Source of the DNA: CAZMLC01 sp964567125
GTDB taxonomy: Bacteria > Verrucomicrobiota > Kiritimatiellia > RFP12 > UBA1067
Length of the DNA: 64,000 bases
Assembly: GCA_964567125.1 (NCBI GenBank)
Contig: CAZMLC010000005.1
Span: forward strand, 4,610-68,609
Direction: 5' to 3'
Part shown: positions 25,340 through 34,337 of the stretch, piece by piece
Layout: each line of letters begins with the position of its first letter
How positions within the stretch are numbered: position 1 is the stretch's first letter
Program-made: the position numbers and the translations under genes
Notes under the pieces: generated by a model
What the model saw: only the letters and a program-made list of their open reading frames with translations
Database searches by the model: none
Told to the model about the DNA's origin: nothing

Positions 25340-26476
25340 ATGATGAAACCGTTTGTTTTAGCAGGGCTACTTGTGCTGGTGGGGTGTACGTCGATGGTGG
25401 CGACCGCGCCGGATTGTCCATTTAAAGACTGGCCGAAAGGAACATCGCCCGAGGAGGTCGGCAATCGGATTGCACAGCGTTTTCTTGAACAGCCGCACAG
25501 TCAATATGGACGCCGTGGCAAGCCAAAGCAGATTACCTATCCCGATGTCTGCACATGGTATGGTTCGCTGTGTTTTGCCAAGGAGACGCAGAATGCCGCT
25601 CTGACGGCACGTCTCATTGCGCGCTTTGAGCCGCTGTTCAGCACGGAAGCGCGTCTTTTGCCTCTGCCGAATCATGTGGACAATACGGTGTTTGGCGCGC
25701 TACCGCTTGAACTCTACATGCAGACCAAAGAGGCGCGTTACCTTCAGATGGGGCAGTCGATGGCGGATGCACAGTGGGCGGTGCCACCGGCGGACGAGAA
25801 AAACAATACGCCCGAAGCGCGGGCGTGGCTGGATAAGGGATTTACGTGGCAGACGCGGCTGTGGATCGACGACATGTTCATGATCACCATGGTTCAGGCG
25901 CAGGCCTTCCGTGCCACCGGTGATCGGCGTTACATCGATCGCGCGGCGAAAGAGATGGTGATGTATCTGGATGAACTGCAGCGTCCGAACGGATTATTTT
26001 ATCATGCGCCTGACGTGCCTTTTTTCTGGGGACGCGGCAACGGCTGGATGGCGGCCGGCATGGCGGAACTGTTGCGTTCGCTGCCGCTGGACAATCCGGA
26101 CCGTCCGCGCATCTTGGCCGGCTATCATAAGATGATGGCCGCGTTGCTGGCTTATCAGGCTGAGGATGGGATGTGGCGGCAGCTGATCAACGATGGCGCG
26201 TCGTGGCCGGAAACCTCGGGAACCGGTATGTTTGCGTTCGCTATGATTACCGGTGTGAAAAACGGCTGGCTTGATGCTAAGACGTATGGCGTAGCTGCGC
26301 GCAAAGCCTGGCTTGCCTTGGTGACGTACATCGATGAAAACGGCGATGTCCGCGATGTCTGCGAAGGAACCAACAAAAAAGCGGATCGCCAGTATTATCT
26401 GGACCGTAAACGCGTGACCGGCGATCTGCATGGACAGGCGCCTGTAATCTGGTGCGCTACGGCGTTGCTGCGCTAG
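25340..26476 (+). CDS. GH105 unsaturated rhamnogalacturonyl hydrolase, lipoprotein
   Basis: Removes the unsaturated uronic acid that polysaccharide lyases leave at the non-reducing end of rhamnogalacturonan fragments, as YteR and YesR do in Bacillus. The 378-residue protein has lipobox LVLVGCTS, so it is membrane-anchored outside the cytoplasm. It has the (alpha/alpha)6-barrel motifs WIDDMFM with conserved aspartates at 177-178, PFFWGRGNGWMAAGM (near 228-242) and ETSGTGMFAFAMITG. AAGGGGG precedes two adjacent ATGs (25340 and 25343). The first gene of a co-directional set with a BNR_4 protein and a PL11 lyase, which gives the substrate inference. GH88 is the alternative family. Confidence 0.88.
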   Translation: MMKPFVLAGLLVLVGCTSMVATAPDCPFKDWPKGTSPEEVGNRIAQRFLEQPHSQYGRRGKPKQITYPDVCTWYGSLCFAKETQNAALTARLIARFEPLFSTEARLLPLPNHVDNTVFGALPLELYMQTKEARYLQMGQSMADAQWAVPPADEKNNTPEARAWLDKGFTWQTRLWIDDMFMITMVQAQAFRATGDRRYIDRAAKEMVMYLDELQRPNGLFYHAPDVPFFWGRGNGWMAAGMAELLRSLPLDNPDRPRILAGYHKMMAALLAYQAEDGMWRQLINDGASWPETSGTGMFAFAMITGVKNGWLDAKTYGVAARKAWLALVTYIDENGDVRDVCEGTNKKADRQYYLDRKRVTGDLHGQAPVIWCATALLR

Positions 26477-26487
26477 AGGAGGATAGT

Positions 26488-28485
26488 ATGATTACACGCG
26501 TTGTGGTGATACTGATGGCACTGGTTGCTGCGCGGATTGCGGAAGCGCTACCGAAGCAGGCCGGTTATCCCTTTGAGGGGCATACGGGGTTTCGTGTGAG
26601 CGCGATGACGGAGCGGCTGAAGGCGGGATCGTTTTCCGTCGCCGCCTGGGTCAATGTAGCGGATCCTGCGCGGTCGCAGATCTTTATGACCATGGGCCAG
26701 TCCAATCAGGATTTTTCCTTCTATCTCTACAACGGCGCGGTACGCTTGCTCATCGAAGGTTCGGTGGGAAGTTACGGCTTTGCCGCAGCCAAGCCGCCGA
26801 AACCTGCGGTCTGGACGCACTATCTGGGTACGTATGATGGACAGCATATTGCGATTTACCGCGACGGTGTGTTGGAGGGTGAGAAGTCCGTGGCACTCAA
26901 ACGAACAGCATTTGCTCATGCGTTGACCGTGGGGATGATTGCGGACGATGAGGCGCGTATTCTGAAGGGGAACATGACGGATATCCGTATCTGGAATCGC
27001 GTGCTGGATGCGCGTGAAGCGCGTCAGCTCGCAGCGGATGAGACGTGGCCGGAGCAGGATCGCGAACTGATCGCCCGCTGGCTCACACATCCCACGGATA
27101 CGACGATTGCGAATCGCGTGAAGGGGGCGCCGGAGCTTGTCAAAGGGCAGCCTGTGCTCGCCACGCTGCTCAACCGCACAATGGATGGATTCCGCGGCAT
27201 CTGGTATTTCAACCAGCCCTCCAAGGATGAGTATGTGTATAAGTACAGCGGAGGTCTGGGGACGTATTGCGCGAAACACATTCCCTTCGCATGGTATGCG
27301 CCTGAAGTCAACAAGACCTTTTTCTGCTACGGCGGGACGGATGCGAAAAACAGCACGCTGCTGCACATGGTCTCCTATTATGATCATGCCTCAGGACTGG
27401 TGGCACGGCCGACCATACTGCTGGATAAAAAGACGGATGATGCTCACGATAACCCGGTGATCAACATCGACGACAAAGGCTATATCTGGATCTTTTCGAG
27501 CAGCCACGGACGAGGGCGCCCTTCCTATATTTCGCGCAGCATCAAGCCCTATGATATCGCGGCGTTCCAGGTGATGTGGACGGGAAATTTCTCATATCCG
27601 CAGCCGATTTACTATCCGGGGAAAGGTTTTCTTTTTATCCACACATGGTATGTGAAGGGGCGAGGAAACTACATCATGACGAGCAATCCCGAGGGAACGG
27701 TCTGGAGTGAACGCCGGCAGACCGCCTATTTCGGCGAAGGCCACTATCAGATCAGCGGGACGTGGAAGTCCCGCAAAACCGGCGTGGCGTTTGATCAGCA
27801 TCCCAAGGGCAAGGGACTCAACTGGCGGACCAATCTGTATTATATGGAGAGCGATGATTTTGGACAGACGTGGAAAAATGCGCAGGGGGAAGTCCTCGAA
27901 CTTCCGCTGACCAACTCGCTCAATGCTGCGATTGTTTTGAACTATGAAAATCAAGGCCGGAATGTCTATCTCAAAGAGGTTCAGTTTGATGAGCAGGGGC
28001 ATCCCATTATTCTCTTCATTCTGAGCAAAGGGTATGAGTCAGGCCCGGCAAATGGTCCGCGCGAGTGGCGTATTGTACGCTGGGATGGTTCCCGTTGGAT
28101 TGAGCGCTTCACGGGCATTTGCTCGGGTAACAATTACGATTTCGGGCCGCTCTACGTTGAAAGCGAAACCGCGTGGCGGATCATCGGCCCTACGCAGTTG
28201 GGCCCGCAGCCGTATAATCCCGGAGGCGAGATCGCGTTGTGGACGTCAAACGATCGGGGTGAAACCTGGACAATGACGCGGCAGATGACAAAGAACAGCG
28301 TGATGAACCATACGTTTGTGCGCCGTCCTGTGAATGCGCGTCCTGATTTCTATGGGTTCTGGGCTGATGGGCATGGCCGTCAGCCATCGACCTCCTCGCT
28401 CTATTTTTGCACGCGAGAGGGGGATGTGTTTCGTTTGCCAGCGCAGATGACCGGTGATTTTGCGAAACCGGAAATCGTCAGGTAA
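26488..28485 (+). CDS. Secreted LamG-like plus BNR_4 beta-propeller protein
   Basis: Secreted 665-residue protein with a signal peptide ending near AARIAEALP. Residues about 25-190 form a LamG/concanavalin-like jelly roll (RLKAGSFSVAAWVNVADPAR through IRIWNRVLDAREARQLA). The rest (about 215-665) is a BNR_4-type propeller beginning GFRGIWYFNQPSKDEYVYKY with DDAHDNPVINIDDKGYIWIF and an Asp-box-like SDDFGQTWKN and SNDRGETWTM. BNR_4 proteins include lyases of ulvan and related uronates and uncharacterised hydrolases. With PL11 and GH105 beside it, a role on rhamnogalacturonan is inferred. GAGGAGG precedes the ATG at 26488, which is 11 nt after the GH105 stop. Confidence 0.75.
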   Translation: MITRVVVILMALVAARIAEALPKQAGYPFEGHTGFRVSAMTERLKAGSFSVAAWVNVADPARSQIFMTMGQSNQDFSFYLYNGAVRLLIEGSVGSYGFAAAKPPKPAVWTHYLGTYDGQHIAIYRDGVLEGEKSVALKRTAFAHALTVGMIADDEARILKGNMTDIRIWNRVLDAREARQLAADETWPEQDRELIARWLTHPTDTTIANRVKGAPELVKGQPVLATLLNRTMDGFRGIWYFNQPSKDEYVYKYSGGLGTYCAKHIPFAWYAPEVNKTFFCYGGTDAKNSTLLHMVSYYDHASGLVARPTILLDKKTDDAHDNPVINIDDKGYIWIFSSSHGRGRPSYISRSIKPYDIAAFQVMWTGNFSYPQPIYYPGKGFLFIHTWYVKGRGNYIMTSNPEGTVWSERRQTAYFGEGHYQISGTWKSRKTGVAFDQHPKGKGLNWRTNLYYMESDDFGQTWKNAQGEVLELPLTNSLNAAIVLNYENQGRNVYLKEVQFDEQGHPIILFILSKGYESGPANGPREWRIVRWDGSRWIERFTGICSGNNYDFGPLYVESETAWRIIGPTQLGPQPYNPGGEIALWTSNDRGETWTMTRQMTKNSVMNHTFVRRPVNARPDFYGFWADGHGRQPSTSSLYFCTREGDVFRLPAQMTGDFAKPEIVR

Positions 28486-28562
28486 CGGTACCAGACATGC
28501 ATTAAACAGTGTAAATAAAACGCGGTCGTGACTGCACGCTTTGATCGACATGTGCTCAGGGA

Positions 28563-28591
28563 TGGACTTCCGGTCGGTTGTGCGCTATGCT
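28563..28591 (+). promoter_or_regulatory. Promoter of the PL11 gene (near-leaderless)
   Basis: TGGACT (28563-28568), 17-nt spacer, TATGCT (28586-28591). Predicted +1 at about 28598, two bases before the ATG at 28600. No Shine-Dalgarno sequence is visible. Confidence 0.4.
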
Positions 28592-28599
28592 TAAACACA

Positions 28600-31104
28600 A
28601 TGAAAAAATTTATTTTCGTTTATTTCGCGGGTATTCTCGGGGTTTTAGCCGCAACCCCCGCGATGGTGGCCAACGGTGATTTTGAACGCAAAGACGGGGA
28701 CAGGACACCCTTTGCTTCGTGGAGTTATTTCGAACGCGAAAAAGGCAAGCTGGCGCTCTCCGTTGCGGAGGAGTGCCACGCGGGGACTGCGGCGATCCGT
28801 ATTTGTCACCAAGGTGCGCGCGATTGGGCGGTTGTCAATGCGCAGCGCACACCGGTTAAACCCGGCGAGAACTATCTCATCACCGCATGGATTAAACAGC
28901 TCAGCGGCAAGTCGATCCGCATCGATGTGGTGGGGGTGGATGCGAAGGGTGCGCTGGTCTCGTGGCATATCGGCACAGCCCGCGGTCCCAGTCTGACCAA
29001 CCGCTGGATCAAATGCTGCGCCGATTTTGCGGTGCCGGAAAAGGTCGCAACCGCCTATGTGCGCATTGTGGGTGGGGAGTATTCGGAAAGCCTCGTCGAT
29101 GATGTGCGGGTTGAGCCGGGAACGTGGCCAATGCCGCCGTCGAATCCGCGCGTAGAAGGATGGGCCAAAACGCGGGCGCAGGAAAAGTTGGATCGCGGTT
29201 TCGTCGCCATGCAGGTGCCGACCGGAATCGCCGTGAGCTGGCGACTCTTGCCTGAGGACACGCCGGAAACAGCCTTTGATCTCTTTCGCGTGTACAACGG
29301 AGTCCGTACGCGTGTGGCACAGGCACTGACGCAGACAACGGATTTCCAGGACCCGCTAACGAATCAACAGGTTGAGGCCTATGTGTTGACGCAGAAGGGC
29401 GTTGATCTGGCAACCACGCACGTTGCGCAGTCGCGGACGGTGTTACCATCCCTCAGTATTCCCCTTAGTTCGACAAATACGACCTTCTCAAAAATCGCCT
29501 TTGCGGATTTAAACGGCGATGGCCAGCTCGAGTTTGTCGTCAAGACGCCGAACAGCAGCATTGATCCTGCGTCCTCGTACTGGAAACGTTCCGACACAAC
29601 CTATTGCCTCGAGGCGTACACGCAGGCGGGGAAATGCCTCTGGACGCGCGATCTTGGCGTGAATATTGAAAAAGGAGTCTGGTACTCGCCGTATGTCGTT
29701 GCGGATGTGACGGGTGACCAAAAAGCCGAAGTTATTGTCAAAACCGGACCGGATACAGGCGATTTCCGCGATGCGGATGGACGCGTCCAGGACGGCGAAG
29801 AATGGGTTGCCGTACTGGATGGCGCAACGGGCAAGGAGCTTGCCCGTGCACCGTGGATCGCACGTGAACTGTTTGCAGATGAGGGTTATAATAAAACGTC
29901 GCGCAATCAGCTGGGGGTTGCGTATCTGGACGGTAAGACGCCTGCGGTGATTGTGATGCGCGGCACGTATGGCCGCATGATGGTGGAGGCGTTTCATGTG
30001 GTTGGCTCACGATTGGAGCGTGTCTGGCGCTTTGATAACGAGGCCTTGCCGCGCCGCTTTTGGGGACAGGGTGCGCACAACTGCGTGATTGCGGATGTTG
30101 ATGGCGACGGGCGCGATGAAATCTGCCTGGGATCGCTCACGCTTGATGACACCGGTTCAATTCTGTGGACAACCGGGGCTGGCCATCCGGATGCGCATTA
30201 TTACGGCGATATCGATCCCCTCAGGCCCGGCATGGAGTTGGCCTATGTGATTGAACCGGCCAAACCGCAAGGCGGGGGCCTCTGCTGCGTTGACCCTGTG
30301 CGCGGTGATTTTCTGTGGAAGCTGGCGGAACCCTCGACGCACGTGCACAGCATGGGCATCTGCAGCGATCTTGATGTGTTGCATCCCGGACTTGAGGTTT
30401 ATGGCGCTGATAGTGAGAACGATCATCAGAAGACCCATCGCCGCTGGCTGTTTTCCGCGCAGGGTGAGCTTTTGAAAAAAGGCGACGATGTCGATCTCGG
30501 GTTCGGCAAATTCACCGCCTTCTGGGATGGCGATTTGCAACGCGAGCTTATCAGCGGAAGAGTGCAGGATTATGACGGCGCCGCAATCAGCGAGCGCGTC
30601 GAGGGGTCTGTGATTGCGGTCGGCGATATCCTGGGCGATTGGCGCGAGGAGATTGTTGTCTCGGTGCCGGGTGAAATCCGGATTTACCTCTCCACGTTAC
30701 CAGCCATGGATCGACGCGTGACCCTGTTCCACGACTCGGCCTATCGGATGCGCCTGATGCTCTGTTCCATGGGTTACACGCAAGTGCCAATTCTTACATA
30801 TGTGCCGGAGGCGTGTTCGCCGAATATCAATGTGACGCGTCAGAAGCAAGGTTCGAAGACCGTTTTCCGCGTGGTCTGCGTTGCTCCGCTGAATGAAAAG
30901 CTTGCGGGGACACTCACCTTGTCTGCGCCCGACGGCGTACGGCTTGCGAAAAAATCATTTTCTGTCAATCTGCAACCTGGAGCGCGGTGTACGGAAATCA
31001 TCGCGTATGAAGGCCGCGTTGTCCGCGGTTCCTCACTGGTTGCTGAACTTGAACGTGAAGGCAAGAACAGCCTCACGCTCACTGTTCCTCTCGGTTATTG
31101 GTAA
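28600..31104 (+). CDS. PL11 rhamnogalacturonan lyase with N-terminal carbohydrate-binding domain
   Basis: Secreted endolyase cutting the rhamnose-galacturonate backbone of rhamnogalacturonan I by beta-elimination, as YesW and YesX do. The 834-residue protein starts MKKFIFVYFAGILGVLA. Residues about 20-165 are a CBM4/9-like jelly roll (MVANGDFERKDGDRTPFASW to ESLVDDVRVEPGTW), then a fibronectin-like segment. From about 295 comes an eight-bladed propeller with Ca-binding repeats such as AFADLNGDGQLEFVVK, VADVTGDQKAEVIVKTGPD and IADVDGDGRDEICLGS. HYYGDIDPLRPGMELAYV is a PL11 signature. An upstream in-frame start exists, but the ATG at 28600 opens the signal peptide and follows a promoter directly. 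Stop is 6 nt before alr. Confidence 0.9.
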   Translation: MKKFIFVYFAGILGVLAATPAMVANGDFERKDGDRTPFASWSYFEREKGKLALSVAEECHAGTAAIRICHQGARDWAVVNAQRTPVKPGENYLITAWIKQLSGKSIRIDVVGVDAKGALVSWHIGTARGPSLTNRWIKCCADFAVPEKVATAYVRIVGGEYSESLVDDVRVEPGTWPMPPSNPRVEGWAKTRAQEKLDRGFVAMQVPTGIAVSWRLLPEDTPETAFDLFRVYNGVRTRVAQALTQTTDFQDPLTNQQVEAYVLTQKGVDLATTHVAQSRTVLPSLSIPLSSTNTTFSKIAFADLNGDGQLEFVVKTPNSSIDPASSYWKRSDTTYCLEAYTQAGKCLWTRDLGVNIEKGVWYSPYVVADVTGDQKAEVIVKTGPDTGDFRDADGRVQDGEEWVAVLDGATGKELARAPWIARELFADEGYNKTSRNQLGVAYLDGKTPAVIVMRGTYGRMMVEAFHVVGSRLERVWRFDNEALPRRFWGQGAHNCVIADVDGDGRDEICLGSLTLDDTGSILWTTGAGHPDAHYYGDIDPLRPGMELAYVIEPAKPQGGGLCCVDPVRGDFLWKLAEPSTHVHSMGICSDLDVLHPGLEVYGADSENDHQKTHRRWLFSAQGELLKKGDDVDLGFGKFTAFWDGDLQRELISGRVQDYDGAAISERVEGSVIAVGDILGDWREEIVVSVPGEIRIYLSTLPAMDRRVTLFHDSAYRMRLMLCSMGYTQVPILTYVPEACSPNINVTRQKQGSKTVFRVVCVAPLNEKLAGTLTLSAPDGVRLAKKSFSVNLQPGARCTEIIAYEGRVVRGSSLVAELEREGKNSLTLTVPLGYW

Positions 31105-31110
31105 GCGAAC

Positions 31111-32232
31111 ATGAATGCGATTCCTCGACGTGTCTGGTTGGAAATCAATCTCACTACTCTCACTGAAAATTATCGGAAAATTGCGGCAGTCGTTGCGCCT
31201 GCCACAACGATTGCGGTCCTCAAGGCGAATGCGTACGGTCTCGGTGTGCTGCCGATCGCACAGGCGCTCGCTGCGGCGGGTGTCAATCATTTCGGCGTGG
31301 CGGAGCCGCACGAGGCGATTCAGCTGGTCCCGTTGCAGCGGCGGGTGCAAATCCTGAGTAGCATCCTGCCGGATGAAATCCCAACCATGGTTGAAAACCG
31401 GATTATTTTGCCGGCAACCGATTTCGAGACTGCGGTGATGATTTCCAAGGAATCGGTTCGTCAGGGCGTAACGACCTCGGTGCATCTGAAGATCGATACC
31501 GGAATGGGCCGACTCGGAATTCGCGTGGCGGAGGCTCCGCGGATAATTCGCGCCATGATGCGCTTGCCGAATCTTACGTTTGACGGGATCTTCTCGCACT
31601 TCCCCTGCGCGTATGATATCCATTCGGATTTGACGAATCAGCAGATCGATCGGTTTTGTGAATTGCTCGCGGATTTGGCGCGCGATGGTATTGTCATTCC
31701 CATCCGTCACATTGCCAACAGCGATGCGATTAACAATTATCCTCGTGCATGTAAGCCACCGTTTAACGTGGTCCGTACAGGGATTAACTTGCATGGTTCC
31801 TTTGATACCGCCGGGCAACGTTCGTTGCATGTGGTGCCGGTGCTTACGCTGAAGACGCGCATCGCCTCGATCCGCGACCTGCCGCAAGGCACAGGCATTG
31901 GGTATGGGCATACGCATCGGCTGGCACATCCGATGCGCGTGGCCGTGATCAGCGCGGGGTATGCGGATGGTCTGCCGCTTGCGCTATCCAATACCGGCTA
32001 CGTGATTATTCACGGCAAGCGCTGCCCGGTGCTGGGACGCATTTCCATGGACTATACGGTTGTTTCGCTTGAACACGTTGCACAGGCTGCTGTGGGCGAT
32101 GAGGTGATCTGCCTGGGTCGGCAGGGTGATGAAGCGGTGACCGTCGAGGATTGGGCAACGATTAAAGAGACGCATCCGTATGAGATCATCTGTTCCTTCG
32201 GTAGCCGCGTGGAACGTATCTATACGCGGTAA
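31111..32232 (+). CDS. alr: Alanine racemase
   Basis: PLP enzyme producing D-alanine for peptidoglycan. The 373-residue protein has the PLP lysine K38 in VLKANAYGLG, a DTGMGRLGIR segment, the conserved tyrosine region GTGIGYGHTHRL and SAGYADGLPLALSN. It ends with LGRISMDYTVV and an EIICSFGSRVERIY tail. Length is normal. It begins 6 nt after the PL11 lyase stop with no space for a promoter, so a cell-wall housekeeping gene would be co-transcribed with a pectin-degradation gene unless a promoter lies inside the lyase gene. Converges on ruvA with 8 nt between stops. Confidence 0.96.
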   Translation: MNAIPRRVWLEINLTTLTENYRKIAAVVAPATTIAVLKANAYGLGVLPIAQALAAAGVNHFGVAEPHEAIQLVPLQRRVQILSSILPDEIPTMVENRIILPATDFETAVMISKESVRQGVTTSVHLKIDTGMGRLGIRVAEAPRIIRAMMRLPNLTFDGIFSHFPCAYDIHSDLTNQQIDRFCELLADLARDGIVIPIRHIANSDAINNYPRACKPPFNVVRTGINLHGSFDTAGQRSLHVVPVLTLKTRIASIRDLPQGTGIGYGHTHRLAHPMRVAVISAGYADGLPLALSNTGYVIIHGKRCPVLGRISMDYTVVSLEHVAQAAVGDEVICLGRQGDEAVTVEDWATIKETHPYEIICSFGSRVERIYTR

Positions 32233-32240
32233 GCGCGCGT

Positions 32241-32837
32241 TTATTTGCTGCTGAGTGCTTTGCGCAGAAGGGTCTCCGGATCGTGCGCTTCGGGCGAAGC
32301 ATCCAATGCCGATTGCGCCATCTTCCGGGCTTGATCCTGCGGGAATCCCAGTGACACGAGGGCCAGAACTGTATCGCGCAGAATCGCGCCTTGTACGGAA
32401 CCGCCGCCTGCGGTTTGCAGCGCAATGGCCTCCAAGGGATCGACCTTGTCCTTGAGTTCGACAATGAGTCGCTCGGCGGTCTTTTTACCGATGCCGTGCA
32501 CCGCGCTGATGCGCTTGACATCGTTGGTGGCAATGGCGTTTAAAAGTTCTGCGGCCGTGAGTCCGCTCAGGATAGTTAACGCAGTTTTAGGACCGACGCC
32601 GTTGACATTGATCAGGCGCAGGAACATGGTCTTTTCATCGGCGGTGAAGAATCCGAAGAGCTGCTGGATATCTTCGCGGATATGGTGGTGCGTCAGGATT
32701 TTACAGGGGCTGCCTGTTGCCGGTAGGCGATCGTATGTGCTGAGCGAAATCAGCACTTCATAGCCGACGCCGTGTACATCGAGCGTCAGTGCGGCAGGCG
32801 ATTTTTCAACGAGCGTCCCTTCTAAGAATACAATCAT
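32241..32837 (-). CDS. ruvA: Holliday junction branch migration protein RuvA
   Basis: Binds four-way DNA junctions and loads the RuvB motor for branch migration. The 198-residue protein shows the three expected domains: an OB fold (MIVFLEGTLVEKSPAALTLD to HHHIREDIQQLFGFF), tandem helix-hairpin-helix motifs (INVNGVGPKTALTILSG and SAVHGIGKKTAERLIVELKD) and a C-terminal three-helix domain (DTVLALVSLGFPQDQARKMA). GAGGT precedes the ATG at 32837. ruvB and ruvC are not in the window. Expression is probably monocistronic, since trpB upstream on the same strand ends in a terminator. Confidence 0.97.
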   Translation of the reverse strand: MIVFLEGTLVEKSPAALTLDVHGVGYEVLISLSTYDRLPATGSPCKILTHHHIREDIQQLFGFFTADEKTMFLRLINVNGVGPKTALTILSGLTAAELLNAIATNDVKRISAVHGIGKKTAERLIVELKDKVDPLEAIALQTAGGGSVQGAILRDTVLALVSLGFPQDQARKMAQSALDASPEAHDPETLLRKALSSK

Positions 32838-32924
32838 AATTTACCTCTGCTGATACGGTATCGCGATTTGCGATTTCGCGCAAGCGGTTTTGCGCAAGCG
32901 CATGGTTGTTCGCCTAAAAAAAGA

Positions 32925-32951
32925 GGGAAGGCGCGTAGTGCCCGCCTTCCC
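32925..32951 (-). terminator. Intrinsic terminator of trpB
   Basis: GGGAAGGCG (32925-32933) and CGCCTTCCC (32943-32951) form a 9-bp stem with a 9-nt loop. On the minus strand it is followed by a run of seven T residues (32922-32916). A textbook rho-independent terminator, 22 nt after the trpB stop. Confidence 0.85.
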
Positions 32952-32972
32952 TGCCGCATGGCATGCTCTGGA

Positions 32973-34187
32973 TTAGGCTTCGCCGGTCCCCCAGTTTTCC
33001 AGTACATAATCAAGATCCTTATCGCCGCGGCCGCTCAAGTTGACGATAATCGATCCGGTCTTAATTTCCTGCGCCAATTTCAACGCATAGGCTACGGCGT
33101 GCGAACTCTCAATGGCGGGAATAATTCCCTCTTCGCGGCACAAACGGAAAAAGGCCTTGCGGGTCTCATCATCCGAGGCCGTCACATAGTTCACGCGACC
33201 GATGTCCTTGAGATGGCAGTGTTCCGGCCCGACGCCGGGATAGTCTAAGCCGCTCGCACAGGAATAGACCGGGGCGGGGGTGCCGTCATCCTCTTGCAGC
33301 AGGTAGCATTTGAAACCATGGATGATGCCCTCTTTGCCGTAGGTCATGGATGCGGCATGGTCGCCCTTGCCGGGGCCACGGCCCAACGGTTCAACGCCAT
33401 AGAGTTTGACGTCGTCGTCGAGAAAACCATGGAATATGCCCATGGCGTTCGACCCGCCGCCGACACAGGCGCAGACAGCCGTTGGGAGGTTGCCAGTCTG
33501 TTCGATAAACTGTTCGCGCGCTTCAAAGCCGACAACTTTCTGGAAATCGCGGACCATCAGCGGGAAGGGATGCGGCCCAACGACGGAACCAATGCAGTAA
33601 ATGGAATTCTCGTAGTCGGACAGATAGGCTTCGAACGCGGAGTCCACCGCTTCTTTCAGGGTTTTTAAACCATGTGTGACAGGGATGATCGTTGCGCCCA
33701 GCATTTTCATGCGACTCACATTGGGCTGTTGCTTGGCAATATCCACTTCGCCCATGTGAATCTCGCAGGCGAGACCGAAATAGGCTGCGGCTGTGGCCAG
33801 GGCTACTCCGTGTTGTCCTGCACCGGTTTCGGCGATCAGCTTTTTCTTTCCCATGAACTTTGCGAGCAAGCCCTCGCCCATGCAGTGATTGATCTTGTGC
33901 GCTCCGGTATGGTTCAGATCTTCGCGTTTGAGGTAGATGTGGGCTCCGCCATTATTGAGAGAGAGGCGCCGCGCATGATAGAGCGGGGTCGGGCGTCCCT
34001 GGAAGTTCTTGCGGATCGCGCGCAATTCAGCAATAAAGGCGGCGTCGTTGTAAATCCGCGAATAGGCTTCAATGATTTCCGCAAAGGGTTTTTCCAGTTG
34101 CGGCGGCAGAAACTTGCCGCCATAGCGGCCAAAGAATCCATCGGCATCTGGATCATACTTACGCGCATCGGAATTAGAGGTGCTCAT
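32973..34187 (-). CDS. trpB: Tryptophan synthase beta subunit
   Basis: PLP enzyme condensing indole and serine to tryptophan. The 404-residue protein is a TrpB1-type chain with the PLP lysine K98 in LNHTGAHKIN, catalytic E120 in LIAETGAGQHGVA, the phosphate loop CVGGGSNAMG and the C-terminal NLSGRGDKD. AAGGA lies 8 nt before the ATG. It stands alone, with its own promoter and terminator, and no trpA or other trp gene is nearby. The PLP and serine-site motifs are all kept, so it is probably active, either with a distant TrpA or salvaging indole. Confidence 0.96.
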   Translation of the reverse strand: MSTSNSDARKYDPDADGFFGRYGGKFLPPQLEKPFAEIIEAYSRIYNDAAFIAELRAIRKNFQGRPTPLYHARRLSLNNGGAHIYLKREDLNHTGAHKINHCMGEGLLAKFMGKKKLIAETGAGQHGVALATAAAYFGLACEIHMGEVDIAKQQPNVSRMKMLGATIIPVTHGLKTLKEAVDSAFEAYLSDYENSIYCIGSVVGPHPFPLMVRDFQKVVGFEAREQFIEQTGNLPTAVCACVGGGSNAMGIFHGFLDDDVKLYGVEPLGRGPGKGDHAASMTYGKEGIIHGFKCYLLQEDDGTPAPVYSCASGLDYPGVGPEHCHLKDIGRVNYVTASDDETRKAFFRLCREEGIIPAIESSHAVAYALKLAQEIKTGSIIVNLSGRGDKDLDYVLENWGTGEA

Positions 34188-34230
34188 CGTGTTTTTCCTT
34201 CATACATTCACCGAACGGGTTAAAGAAATT

Positions 34231-34259
34231 AGTCTACGTAATTCTATTTATAGAATCAA
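34231..34259 (-). promoter_or_regulatory. trpB promoter with internal palindromic operator
   Basis: On the minus strand TTGATT (34259-34254), 17-nt spacer, TAGACT (34236-34231). Predicted +1 near 34224 gives a leader of about 37 nt. A perfect palindrome TTCTAT-TT-ATAGAA (34242-34255) fills most of the spacer, a good position for a repressor. Confidence 0.55.
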
Positions 34260-34302
34260 GTGAAAGCATGGCTTTTTAGCCGAAAAAATATGAGAAAAGG
34301 AC

Positions 34303-34331
34303 TTGCGCATCACATGTGCTATCAATATACT
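34303..34331 (+). promoter_or_regulatory. Promoter of the DUF481 gene (leaderless)
   Basis: TTGCGC (34303-34308), 17-nt spacer, TATACT (34326-34331). Predicted +1 coincides with the ATG at 34338. No Shine-Dalgarno sequence. Confidence 0.5.
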
Positions 34332-34337
34332 GTTGTC

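Noticed and set aside
32878..32900. Direct repeat GCGCAAGCG (32878-32886 and 32892-32900)
   Set aside because: Two short GC-rich copies between ruvA and the trpB terminator. Too short and of low complexity to argue for a functional site.
28549..34321. Shared ACATGTGCT upstream of the PL11 and DUF481 genes
   Set aside because: A single 9-bp match at different distances from the two promoters. It is likely to be chance.
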